From Sphingobacterium humi (GTDB lineage: Bacteria; Bacteroidota; Bacteroidia; Sphingobacteriales; Sphingobacteriaceae), in contig NZ_WSQA01000012.1 in assembly GCF_009768885.1 (NCBI RefSeq), forward strand, positions 1 through 64,000: DNA of 64,000 bases, in the 5' to 3' direction. Both the position numbers and the translations under genes were made by a program. This document shows, piece by piece, positions 45,352 to 53,153 of the stretch (its first letter is position 1; every line of letters starts with the position of its first letter). The notes below the pieces were generated by a model. That model did not search any database. It saw only the letters and a list, made by a program, of their open reading frames with translations, and had not been told where the DNA came from.

Positions 45352-46479
45352 TTAAAAGGTATATCTATACGTGCAATGTGTTTTATAGCATTCGGCATCT
45401 AATGCCTGCATTACCCGGAGCATAGGTTTATTGAAACTGCCAATCCAGTTCATTTGAATCTCCTGATAACCGCTTTTCCGTTTTTCCCGAAATTGCGAGG
45501 CGAACTTAAAAATTAGTGCGCTTTCTACCCCACGACCTTGAAAGTCGGGGTGGATGCCAAAAACGAAGCCAAGCATTGTTGGACATTGTTTCCATGTTTT
45601 TCGATACAAAAGTCTGAATTTTTGGTAAATGTTTAAACTTCCATGCCGTAAAAATTTCACAATGAGCTGGTTTAAGTCTGGAATATTCACAAAAAAACCG
45701 ATTGCTTGCCCCTTGAAGTAAGCAAACCAGATTATTTTTTTATCTAAAATAGGTTTTAATTTAGCGAGAAGCTGCTGCACTTGGGGCAAGGTTAAGGGGT
45801 TTACCCCCTCCATATGTTGCCAGGCAGCATTGTAGATGGTTAGAAATTGTTCCGCCAGGCTGTCGGTACTCAATCCGCGGCTGTCGGCAAACTGATAGTC
45901 GGGCTGCGCCATGATCCGAGCGGCCCTACGTTTCAGACTTGCACTCAGTGGGGCATGCAGCGCCCTGCGGAAGGTATACTGCCAAAACAAGGGCTGAAAG
46001 CCATACTGCTGAAATAGCGCCTGATAATAGGGCGGATGGTAGAACATGCCATATACAGGAGGGTGAAAGCCATCAATCAGTAAGCCCCACCATTGGTCGC
46101 GGTTGCCGAAATTTACCGGGCCATCCATTTGGGTCAGTCCTTGCGCTGCGAGCCAGGTTTTCGCCTGCTCGAACAGCATATCGGCCGCTTCTTGGCTGTC
46201 TATGCATTCAAAAAAGCCACAGCCTGCCTGCTGTTGTTGCTGCTGTTTGTCCATATGATGAAAGGCAGCGATTCGGCCAATACAGGTACCATCGGGATGC
46301 AGCAAAATCCATCGGCAAGCCTTGCCCTGTGAAAAAGCGGGATTCAATTTCTTATCAAAAACCGACTCGATATCCTGATTCATAGGATGGATATAAGCGG
46401 GGTTCTGTTTGTTTATCCGGGCCGGAAGGTCTAAAAAAAGTTTTATGCGTTCTGGATGGTTTACTTCCAATAGTTGCAT
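45352..46479 (-). CDS. GNAT-like acyltransferase family protein, unknown
   Basis: This 375-residue protein resembles the GNAT-like proteins that begin with a helical N-terminal half and have a FGNRDQWWGLLIDGFHPPVYGMFYHPPYY segment and a C-terminal GNAT core (MLGFVFGIHPDFQGRGVESALIFKFA, the R-x-G-x-G/A acyl-CoA loop). Substrate unknown. A run of six Gln (about 78-83) is encoded by near-identical CAG/CAA codons and may vary in length. It lies 10 bp downstream of the membrane kinase on the same strand, upstream in transcription order, so it might be co-transcribed with it. Confidence 0.8.
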   Translation of the reverse strand: MQLLEVNHPERIKLFLDLPARINKQNPAYIHPMNQDIESVFDKKLNPAFSQGKACRWILLHPDGTCIGRIAAFHHMDKQQQQQQAGCGFFECIDSQEAADMLFEQAKTWLAAQGLTQMDGPVNFGNRDQWWGLLIDGFHPPVYGMFYHPPYYQALFQQYGFQPLFWQYTFRRALHAPLSASLKRRAARIMAQPDYQFADSRGLSTDSLAEQFLTIYNAAWQHMEGVNPLTLPQVQQLLAKLKPILDKKIIWFAYFKGQAIGFFVNIPDLNQLIVKFLRHGSLNIYQKFRLLYRKTWKQCPTMLGFVFGIHPDFQGRGVESALIFKFASQFREKRKSGYQEIQMNWIGSFNKPMLRVMQALDAECYKTHCTYRYTF

Positions 46480-46557
46480 AATGTTTATATCAATTAGTCA
46501 AGAATTAAATATAGTTAATAATTCATCAGTAAATATGTTTAAACTGAAAATGGGCTC

Positions 46558-46586
46558 TTGTGTGTTAAATAAAATTTATATCTTTA
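46558..46586 (+). promoter_or_regulatory. floA promoter (TTG-N18-TATCTTTA)
   Basis: TTG at 46558-46560 and TATCTTTA at 46579-46586, 18 bases apart, match the two-part Bacteroidota promoter except for the last base of the -7 element. The leader to floA would be about 27 bases. Confidence 0.5.
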
Positions 46587-46618
46587 GTAAATTGAAGTTT
46601 TTATTAATCTTAAATTAA

Positions 46619-47596
46619 ATGGATCCAGCTTTTCAACTCGTATTAATCATTATTGGGGCAGTTATTGCCATTATTTTCCTATTGTATATCCTGCCTGTAA
46701 ACCTTTGGTTTACCGCCCAATTATCGAATGTTAAAATTAGTTTATTAAACCTCGTGTTAATGCGTCTACGGAAAGTATCTCCAGCCTTGGTGACCAATGC
46801 CATGATTACTTCCACCAAAGCCGGATTAAAAATTACCACGAACGAAATCGAAACCCACTACCTCGCCGGAGGGAATGTGAATAAAGTAATTAAAGCCTTA
46901 ATCTCTGCCGATAAGGCCAATATTCCGTTAGACTTTAAATTGGCTACTGCTATTGACCTTGCCGGTCGTGATGTGTTTGATGCTGTACAGCTGTCGGTAA
47001 ATCCGCAGGTCATCAATACGCCTCCCGTGGCGGCCGTTGCCAAAGACGGTATTCAGTTAATTGCGAAAGCCAGAGTAACGGTGCGTGCCAACATCAACCA
47101 ATTAGTGGGTGGTGCTGGTGAAGAAACAATCCTGGCCCGTGTAGGCGAGGGTATTGTAACAACCATTGGTTCTTCCGCCAACCATAAGGAGGTGTTGGAA
47201 AATCCTGACCGTATTTCTAAAACCGTATTATCTAAAGGCTTGGACTCCGGTACAGCCTTTGAAATCCTTTCCATTGATATTGCTGACATCGATATCGGTG
47301 AAAACGTAGGGGCTAAATTACAGACCGACCAAGCAGAGGCCGATTTGAAAGTAGCCAATGCGCGTGCTGAAGAACGCCGTGCCATGGCCGTAGCTTCTGA
47401 GCAAGAAATGCGCGCCAAAGCACAGGAAGCCAAAGCAAAAGTAATTGAAGCAGAATCGCAGGTGCCTTTAGCAATGGCGGAAGCCTTCAGAAACGGAAAC
47501 CTCGGTGTGATGGATTACTACAAAATGCAGAACATCCAAGCCGATACCGATATGCGCACATCCATCTCCAAGCCCAACGGCCCCGAGAAAAAGTAA
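46619..47596 (+). CDS. floA: Flotillin-like protein FloA
   Basis: At 325 residues it has one N-terminal hydrophobic hairpin-like segment (about 5-28), an SPFH/band-7 domain (about 60-230), and an Ala/Glu-rich coiled coil (about 240-300) with [25 protein letters not shown]. This is the FloA (YqfA/UPF0365) layout, an inner-membrane scaffold linked to membrane fluidity and microdomains. The usual NfeD partner is not adjacent here. It ends before a terminator hairpin. Confidence 0.92.
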   Translation: MDPAFQLVLIIIGAVIAIIFLLYILPVNLWFTAQLSNVKISLLNLVLMRLRKVSPALVTNAMITSTKAGLKITTNEIETHYLAGGNVNKVIKALISADKANIPLDFKLATAIDLAGRDVFDAVQLSVNPQVINTPPVAAVAKDGIQLIAKARVTVRANINQLVGGAGEETILARVGEGIVTTIGSSANHKEVLENPDRISKTVLSKGLDSGTAFEILSIDIADIDIGENVGAKLQTDQAEADLKVANARAEERRAMAVASEQEMRAKAQEAKAKVIEAESQVPLAMAEAFRNGNLGVMDYYKMQNIQADTDMRTSISKPNGPEKK

Positions 47597-47660
47597 CAAC
47601 TAACCACCTTAATAGGGCCCTTTAACCTTTTTTAAACAGGAAGAAGGTGCCCATATCTAT

Positions 47661-47700
47661 CACCCGAAGCGTAGCGATTGCTGCCTTTCGGGTGTTTTTG
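47661..47700 (+). terminator. floA terminator
   Basis: CACCCGAA / TTCGGGTG stem with an 18-base loop followed by TTTTTG. Confidence 0.75.
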
Positions 47701-47854
47701 TTTATGCACTAGCCTAGGGCAAGAACTGCTTTCTCCCTTTTTAGATCCCTTTCACTCCCCTTTCACACCCGTATTAACCCCCTTTGCAATAGGGTAAGAT
47801 AGGGGGGTGAAAGGGGAGAGGTTACTGTCGTAATTTTGCCATTATGATTTCATA

Positions 47855-48076
47855 GTGCTATCATCGTGCTGTCATCGTGCTGTCATCGTGCTGTCATCGT
47901 GAGCGGAGTCGAACGACTGGTACGTCAGTGCAGGTAGTACGCCATAATACGCATTGAAATAATGGCAATATTAAAAATAGTTGTTCATGGATGTTGGCGC
48001 AAAATGGTTTTAATAAGTTTGTTAGGTGTTGCTGATTGCACTGACGTACCAGTCGTTCGACTCCGCTCACGATGAC
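47855..48076. repeat. 11-bp tandem array and 40-bp perfect inverted REP pair
   Basis: Four units of GTGCTRTCATC (47855-47898) lead into the REP-like core. The 40 bases 47893-47932 are the exact reverse complement of 48037-48076; a spacer of about 100 bases separates them. The core shares GTGAGCGGAGTCGAACGACT and GGTACGTCA with the copies at 21415 and, with variation, 323-574. Confidence 0.85.
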
Positions 48077-48084
48077 AATACTTG

Positions 48085-48205
48085 CCGGCACGTAATATAA
48101 AGCGGGCCGCAGTTTGTAAGCAAAGCTTAACAAGCAATACTACTAAATGTCATCACTTTCCAATAAATTTTGCAAACATTTTACCCTCTCACGATGACAG
48201 CACGT
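48085..48205 (-). repeat. 125-bp interspersed repeat, copy 2
   Basis: Read on the minus strand it has GGGTAAAATGTTTGCAAAAT, TTATTGGAA, GTGATGACAT, CTTGTTAAGC and CGGCCCGCTT in the same order as 190-300 on the plus strand. The left-end copy has an internal partial duplication. Both begin with the GTCATCGTGAG head that also starts the REP units. Confidence 0.75.
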
Positions 48206-48256
48206 AATAATAAGCCTCCCCTGTTTAAAAGCACTGCCCACCTTCCCGTACCCCAC

Positions 48257-48361
48257 GAAAAAACCCTGACGATGGGCGCCAGGGTTTGATACTAACCAAT
48301 TATAAACCTAAATTATGAAAAGACAAATTTTAACTAATAATTCTACTTATCCTTCGAATTA
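48257..48361 (-). ncRNA. Candidate small RNA B (about 105 nt)
   Basis: On the minus strand a textbook promoter (TTTG, exactly 19 bases, TACCTTTG; 48367-48397) is followed about 105 bases later by a hairpin and six T. No minus-strand frame of note lies between. On the plus strand a 40-codon frame (48315-48437, MKRQILTNNSTYPSNYD at its start) overlaps it; coding is unproven. The layout matches candidate RNA A, including a TTATAATTGG/CCAATTATAA block and a GTGGGG after the T-run. Family unknown. Confidence 0.5.
48258..48288 (-). terminator. Terminator of candidate RNA B
   Basis: AAACCCTG / CAGGGTTT stem extended by wobble pairs in the loop, running into six T on the minus strand. Confidence 0.8.
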
Positions 48362-48366
48362 TGACA

Positions 48367-48397
48367 CAAAGGTAAAGCAAGAATTTAATTTTGCAAA
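48367..48397 (-). promoter_or_regulatory. Promoter of candidate RNA B (TTTG-N19-TACCTTTG)
   Basis: TTTG at 48394-48397 and TACCTTTG at 48367-48374 are 19 bases apart on the minus strand: both consensus elements and the ideal spacing. Confidence 0.6.
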
Positions 48398-48547
48398 GGA
48401 TTTGGAAGAAAAAGTTTCCCCTGCAACTAATTTCTGACAATTCTCTGATTTAACTGTTATAACAAATAAAATATTGGCAATATTAGATTAATAAGAACAA
48501 AAGGTTAATTGAAATATTCCTCTTATTTTTGAACAAAGGACAACAAA

Positions 48548-49066
48548 ATGATTTTTCAAAAGTTTTCAAAGATAAAAGCGGTGATCTTGGATGTGGATGG
48601 TGTGCTGACGGATGGTACCCTTCAAGTGACCGAAGCGGGCGAGCAATTGCGGACTTTCTATGTGAAGGATGGCTATGCCATGCAGCTTGCCGTGAAGATG
48701 GGTTTGCACTTATGGGTCATTTCCGGGGGCAAGTCGGAGGGCGTTCGCAAACGCTTGGAAGGTTTGGGTATTCAAGAGATTCACCTGGGGGTGAGCAATA
48801 AGCGGGATGTATTGGAAAGTTTGATGCAGCAGTATGAAATTGAATCGGAATACCTGCTCTATGTTGGCGATGATATGCCCGATTATGAAGTGATGCAACT
48901 GGTGGGTATTGCCGCCTGTCCGCAGGATGCCGTAGAAGATATCAAGCAGATTAGCCATTACATGTCGCCGTTTAAAGGTGGGCGTGGTGTGGTGCGCGAT
49001 ATTTTGGAGAAGATATTGAAGATTCAAGGGATGTGGGGGGTAGAAACCCAGATAAAAAGTGTTTAA
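48548..49066 (+). CDS. kdsC: KDO-8-phosphate phosphatase family HAD hydrolase
   Basis: At 172 residues it is a cap-less C0-type HAD phosphatase. The nucleophile and acid Asp15/Asp17 are in LDVDGVLTDG, ISGGKS is motif II, and VGDDMPDYE is motif IV. It fits KdsC, which removes phosphate from KDO-8-P for lipopolysaccharide inner-core synthesis. TATTTTTG lies 16 bases upstream. Its TAA overlaps the maf ATG (TAATG). Confidence 0.9.
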   Translation: MIFQKFSKIKAVILDVDGVLTDGTLQVTEAGEQLRTFYVKDGYAMQLAVKMGLHLWVISGGKSEGVRKRLEGLGIQEIHLGVSNKRDVLESLMQQYEIESEYLLYVGDDMPDYEVMQLVGIAACPQDAVEDIKQISHYMSPFKGGRGVVRDILEKILKIQGMWGVETQIKSV

Positions 49067-49656
49067 TGTTATTACAAGAAAAATTAAAAGATATCCGCAT
49101 TATTCTGGGGTCGCAATCGCCGCGGCGGAAAGAATTGCTGGCTTCCATGGATTTGGATTTTACCGTTGAAGTGAAGGAAACGGATGAAACCTTTGATGCA
49201 AACGCCTCGGCGGTAGCTATTGTGCGGGCGATTGCAGAAGCTAAATTAAATGCGTTTGATAGCGCTGCCTACCAGGATGCCTTGGTGATTTGCGCCGATA
49301 CAATTGTAGTGAATGAAGAAGGGGAGGTGCTGGGTAAGCCCCGCGATTTGGCGGAGGCAAAGGCGGTTATTGCCTCGCTATCCGGCCGTGCACATTTGGT
49401 CTATACTGCGGTGGCTTTAGCCTTTCAAGGGCAACGCTTTTCCTTTGCTGAAGAAACAAAGGTTTGGTTCAGTACCTTATCTAACGAAGAGATTGCCTAC
49501 TATGTAGATCGCTATCAACCCTTGGATAAGGCAGGTTCTTATGGTATTCAGGAATGGATAGGCAGAATCGGCATTAAACAGATTGCCGGATCGTATGAGA
49601 ACGTGATAGGGCTGCCAACAGCCCGTTTGCAACAAGAATTGAAACGACTAGTATAG
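49066..49656 (+). CDS. maf: Maf family nucleotide pyrophosphatase
   Basis: This 196-residue Maf protein hydrolyses non-canonical or pyrimidine nucleoside triphosphates to monophosphates. It has IILGSQSPRRKELL at the N-terminus, the catalytic ICADTIVVNEEGEVLGKP, and the DKAGSYGIQEW segment. ATG at 49066, overlapping the kdsC stop, is chosen over an upstream in-frame ATG inside kdsC. Terminator 49658-49680 follows. Confidence 0.93.
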   Translation: MLLQEKLKDIRIILGSQSPRRKELLASMDLDFTVEVKETDETFDANASAVAIVRAIAEAKLNAFDSAAYQDALVICADTIVVNEEGEVLGKPRDLAEAKAVIASLSGRAHLVYTAVALAFQGQRFSFAEETKVWFSTLSNEEIAYYVDRYQPLDKAGSYGIQEWIGRIGIKQIAGSYENVIGLPTARLQQELKRLV

Positions 49657-49657
49657 A

Positions 49658-49680
49658 AAAAGGGGCCTTAAGCCCCTTTT
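49658..49680. terminator. Terminator between maf and TonB receptor
   Basis: AAAAGGGGC / GCCCCTTTT hairpin between two convergent genes; T-runs on both strands. Confidence 0.8.
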
Positions 49681-49681
49681 C

Positions 49682-52384
49682 TTATTTAATATGGTAACGG
49701 ATGCCGGTATAGAACATGCGTCCTGTAATCGGTCCCCATACCAGGTTGGTATCGAAATTGGCACCGAAAGGATCATCATACGCTAAGATCGGGTCCTTTT
49801 GATAGTAGTTGGTAAAGTTCTCCGCACCTACATAGAGGTCGAAGTTTTTGTTTTTACCAAAGCTCCGACTTACCTGCGCATTCATGGTTACATAGGCATC
49901 AGATCGTGTTGCGGTTTGCTGACTAGAGGTTGATGCTGTCTGCGGTAAGCGTTTTGTGCCCACGGCGTTCAAGGTATAATCGAAACTCCAGCCTGAATGC
50001 AGGTTATAAGCCAGGTTTAAGAAACCCCGGTGTTTTGCATTCAATGGTTTTTCTAAACGGCCCGATTCGTAATCGGTTTTAACATCCAGCATCCGGTAGG
50101 CCATACGTGCCTCAAAGTGCTGCATCGGCATGAACCGGAATTCCGCCTGAATACTGTTGGAATAAGACTTGCCCTGTAGGTTATAGAAACTTACTTGTTG
50201 GCTCTCTTCCCAATCGATTACCACTTGGTTTTCGAAATTATTGTGGAAGAGCTCTACCGAAATGCCAGACTCACGACCAAATAATTGGAAGTTCTGGTCA
50301 ATGGTAATCCCGGTGTTCCAAGATACTTCGGGCTTTAAACCATAGGCATTAGGTTGTGCTGTTAGGCCGACTAAGTCCTGAATTACACGGCTGGACGCAA
50401 AGATTCCTAAGTTTTCTGCAAAGATATTGGCGGTACGTTGTCCGCGGCCCGAGCTTAAACGCAAGGTAGTACCCAAAGCCGGTTGATAGCGTAGAACCGC
50501 ACGTGGGGTGGTAAACCATCCATAGAGGTTGTTATAATCTTGACGTAAGCCTAAAACAGCGTCGAAATTCTCCGATGGGCTGAAGGTATATTCAGCAAAG
50601 GCACCGGTAGTGGTTTCTTTGCGACCAAAGTTCAAGAGGTAATCTTGTTGCTGCTGTGTTTTGCGGCCTATTTCTTCGTCCAGATTATCGTGCTGAACGG
50701 AAGCCCCTACTTTATATTTATGAGCTACCGAGCCTAAGATATCTTGGTATAGTAAGTTGGCGTAGATCGACTTCTGCTCATTGTCATAGGTGTTGTGGCC
50801 GAAGAAGCTTTCTTGCTTGTAGCGGCTGGCCGAAAGCTGCAAGCCTATACTGCGGTGCTTATTGTCTGCAAATACATAGCCTAGTTTTCCGAAACCTTCA
50901 ATACGCTGGTTATTGAAGCCTAAACCATAGCGGTTCTGCCCAAATTTGTCGGTATCTTCATTGAAATCTACTTGACCACCAATACGATCGTCGTGCAGGA
51001 ATTTCACGCCGAACTGCGCAATAACACCTTTTCCGTTTTCATAATGCCAACGGTTAATACCGGAGAATAAGTTCCCCACGGGGATATCTCGGAAACCATT
51101 ATCACTGAAGTTCATCTTCTTATTGTACATAAAGTTGTCGTGCAATAAGAGGCCTACCGACCATTTTTCGTTCAGGTGATGTGCTAAGTTTAAGTTGATA
51201 TCCGTACGGCCCATATTGTTGGCGTAGGCATTCAGGAATAACTTCTCGCTGTTATGTGGTTTTTTAAGTTCAATATTAATCTGTCCGGCCATGTTTTCAA
51301 AGCCATTGGCTACGGAGCCAATCCCTTTACTGATGTTGATGGCTTCGATCCAGGTACCGGCGATGCTGTTTAAGCCCAAGGGGGCCGAGAAAGCACGTGG
51401 TCCCGGTAAGCCTTCTACCGTTAACTGCGTATAGATGCCACTTAAGCCTAACATCTGGATTTGCTTGCTACCCGTTACGGCATCGCTACTGACCACATCC
51501 ACCGATGCGGTGGTGGTAAAGCTTTCACTCAGGTCGCAACATGCCGCTTTAAACAGTTCCTTCGCGGTTAAGGTTTCAATGCGGTTAGGCGTAAGTTTGG
51601 AGATGTAATTTGATTTCTGACGGCGGGAAATAACTATTTCCTTAAGCACATTGTTCTTGGCTTGCACCACGACTATGTCATGCAGATTTTTCACCTCTAC
51701 GGTGTCACTTTGCATGCCTGCATGGGAAATGACCAAATAACGGAAAGGTTTCACGTGCATAATTTTGAAAACGCCGTTTTCATTGGTTTTCACCTTTTTC
51801 GCAGGTTCGTCTGCCCAGTAAACGGTTACTTCCGCAATGGGTTTTAAATCGCCTTTGTCGTTTTCATCGACTACCACGCCGGTTACTTCATGGTCATGAT
51901 CGTGGTTGTGACCACCATCTTCGTCATGCTTCGCATGGTCGTGTCCGGCATGGTCATGCCCTTCATGGTTGTGGTCATGTCCTTCATGGTCATGATCGTC
52001 GTGCTTATGGCCTTCGTGATCGTGGCCCTCATGGTCGTGATCATCATCACCTAAGCGTTCGTAAAGGCAACATTCGTGTAACACTTCATAAATTTCATCT
52101 GCGGCACGATGCGTGTCGGTATCATGGCCGGCAGCTGCAATCTGCTTCTTGATATGATCGATGGATACTTTGTTTGTATCTACTTTTACGGTGGCTAGAT
52201 GGCTGTTTTGGCTCCACTCGATACTTTGTGCTCCAGCTTCTTTACCTGCTTTTTCGATGCGTTTTTTACACATGGCACAATTGCCGGTCACTTCAAAACT
52301 TACGGTGGTTAAAGCTGTTTGGGCCTGTGCTAAAGCCCCACAAAATAATAATATTAGGATTGGGAAAATTCTATATAAGTACAT
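49682..52384 (-). CDS. TonB-dependent receptor with HMA domain and His-rich segment
   Basis: This 900-residue protein has a signal peptide (1-21); a heavy-metal-associated domain (about 25-90) with the metal-binding GNCAMCKKRIEKA; a stretch of about 60 residues of HDHEGHDH-type repeats (about 115-175); a carboxypeptidase regulatory-like domain (about 178-250); a plug (about 275-385); and an outer-membrane beta-barrel to the C-terminus. TonB receptors import scarce solutes using ExbB/D-TonB. The two metal-binding segments suggest copper or zinc handling, which is inference. It lies 60 bp downstream of a small Cys/His-rich exported protein. Confidence 0.9.
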   Translation of the reverse strand: MYLYRIFPILILLFCGALAQAQTALTTVSFEVTGNCAMCKKRIEKAGKEAGAQSIEWSQNSHLATVKVDTNKVSIDHIKKQIAAAGHDTDTHRAADEIYEVLHECCLYERLGDDDHDHEGHDHEGHKHDDHDHEGHDHNHEGHDHAGHDHAKHDEDGGHNHDHDHEVTGVVVDENDKGDLKPIAEVTVYWADEPAKKVKTNENGVFKIMHVKPFRYLVISHAGMQSDTVEVKNLHDIVVVQAKNNVLKEIVISRRQKSNYISKLTPNRIETLTAKELFKAACCDLSESFTTTASVDVVSSDAVTGSKQIQMLGLSGIYTQLTVEGLPGPRAFSAPLGLNSIAGTWIEAINISKGIGSVANGFENMAGQINIELKKPHNSEKLFLNAYANNMGRTDINLNLAHHLNEKWSVGLLLHDNFMYNKKMNFSDNGFRDIPVGNLFSGINRWHYENGKGVIAQFGVKFLHDDRIGGQVDFNEDTDKFGQNRYGLGFNNQRIEGFGKLGYVFADNKHRSIGLQLSASRYKQESFFGHNTYDNEQKSIYANLLYQDILGSVAHKYKVGASVQHDNLDEEIGRKTQQQQDYLLNFGRKETTTGAFAEYTFSPSENFDAVLGLRQDYNNLYGWFTTPRAVLRYQPALGTTLRLSSGRGQRTANIFAENLGIFASSRVIQDLVGLTAQPNAYGLKPEVSWNTGITIDQNFQLFGRESGISVELFHNNFENQVVIDWEESQQVSFYNLQGKSYSNSIQAEFRFMPMQHFEARMAYRMLDVKTDYESGRLEKPLNAKHRGFLNLAYNLHSGWSFDYTLNAVGTKRLPQTASTSSQQTATRSDAYVTMNAQVSRSFGKNKNFDLYVGAENFTNYYQKDPILAYDDPFGANFDTNLVWGPITGRMFYTGIRYHIK

Positions 52385-52443
52385 GTTAATTTTATTATTG
52401 AATCAATTTTTTGAAATAAATTGGGTTGATATCAATAATAAAA

Positions 52444-52878
52444 TCAAATTCTGAAGGTGCAGTTAAGAATGTAAACAGGGTTTTCGTAGGCCCATTGGGG
52501 TGGGGTTGCCTGAATTTGTTGGGGTTTTGATTCCTCCAACCATTGGGCAATAAATGGGCTTATCCATGGTAAAACAACGATGGCCGGGTAAAAATGAAAC
52601 AATTGCTGATAGGACGACTGTTGCTGTTCGGTATCATTCTTAAGTTCTACCTGCACATCTTTGCACATGTCATTGTCGCTGCAGCAGCTGCCATCAGCTT
52701 CGCTATGGTCTTGATTGTGATGGTGTTCCACACAAAAAGGACATTGCTGATGAGTTACTTCGGCTTCATCCATCAAGGAGATCAACGTACGTTTTCCACA
52801 ATGATGCATATAGATGGTTGCTCCTGTACTGCATACAGAATAAATCATCAAAAGCATTATGGCAACTATTTTTCTCAT
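52444..52878 (-). CDS. Small exported Cys/His-rich protein (HYC_CC_PP-like)
   Basis: At 144 residues it has an N-terminal signal or membrane segment (about 3-22), then MHHCGK, QCPFCVEHHHNQDH, SCCSDNDMC and a C-terminal region with ATPPQWAYE. The order HxC, CC, PP matches the HYC_CC_PP family of Bacteroidota, here with HHC in place of HYC. The Cys/His clusters suggest metal binding. TATCTTTG lies eight bases upstream. It is the probable first gene of an operon with the HMA-TonB receptor. Confidence 0.8.
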   Translation of the reverse strand: MRKIVAIMLLMIYSVCSTGATIYMHHCGKRTLISLMDEAEVTHQQCPFCVEHHHNQDHSEADGSCCSDNDMCKDVQVELKNDTEQQQSSYQQLFHFYPAIVVLPWISPFIAQWLEESKPQQIQATPPQWAYENPVYILNCTFRI

Positions 52879-52886
52879 GGATAAAT

Positions 52887-52894
52887 CAAAGATA
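52887..52894 (-). promoter_or_regulatory. -7 element of HYC_CC_PP-like gene (TATCTTTG)
   Basis: Exact TAnnTTTG match, 8 bases before the ATG, so the leader is very short. Confidence 0.5.
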
Positions 52895-52998
52895 GAAAAG
52901 TTTGAAACAATTGTGGAAAATTTTCTTTGTAATTTTCTTGTTTAAAAGAAGCTTCGATTATATATTCGAATAACTTTTATAGTAAACCTAAAAATATT

Positions 52999-53112
52999 AT
53001 GGAACAATTAGCTGCACATCCTAGTTTGCTGTATATTGGTGTCGGGGGACTGACATTAGCGGCAGGCGTGGTCATTTTTTTATTTAATAAAATTCTCAAT
53101 AGAGTTAATTAA
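52999..53112 (+). CDS. 37-residue single-span membrane peptide
   Basis: ATG at 52999 gives MEQLAAHPSLLYIGVGGL followed by a Gly/Ala/Val/Ile/Leu/Phe helix and a basic end (NKILNRVN). The one hydrophobic segment covers about residues 10-29. A hairpin terminator (53119-53146) follows seven bases after the stop, which supports a real transcript. The gene is alone between two minus-strand genes, near the copper-type receptor genes. Function unknown; a chance frame cannot be excluded. Confidence 0.5.
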   Translation: MEQLAAHPSLLYIGVGGLTLAAGVVIFLFNKILNRVN

Positions 53113-53118
53113 GTAATT

Positions 53119-53146
53119 AAAAAAGGGGATGTGAGTCCCCTTTTTT
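53119..53146. terminator. Terminator after small peptide gene / trpA
   Basis: AAAAAAGGGGA / TCCCCTTTTTT with a 6-base loop, T-runs in both directions. It can serve the small peptide (plus) and the trp run (minus). Confidence 0.8.
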
Positions 53147-53153
53147 AATAGCC

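Larger units (their letters stand above)
47597..48547. other. 0.95-kb gap: terminator, G-rich repeat, REP pair, 125-bp repeat, candidate RNA
   Basis: No protein gene is supported. In order: the floA terminator (47661-47700); a purine/pyrimidine-rich repeat (47738-47820); four 11-bp tandem units (47855-47898); a 40-bp perfect inverted REP pair (47893-47932 and 48037-48076); a segment repeated at the left window end (about 48085-48205); candidate RNA B with promoter (48257-48397); and the kdsC promoter element (48524-48531). Confidence 0.7.

Noticed and set aside
47894-48133. A 79-codon minus-strand frame in the floA-kdsC gap
   Set aside because: It spans the inverted REP pair, and the same repeat sequence produces similar frames elsewhere in the window.
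48315-48437. A 40-codon plus-strand ORF as an annotated gene
   Set aside because: No plus-strand promoter or terminator fits it, and it overlaps a strong minus-strand promoter; mentioned only as an alternative to candidate RNA B.
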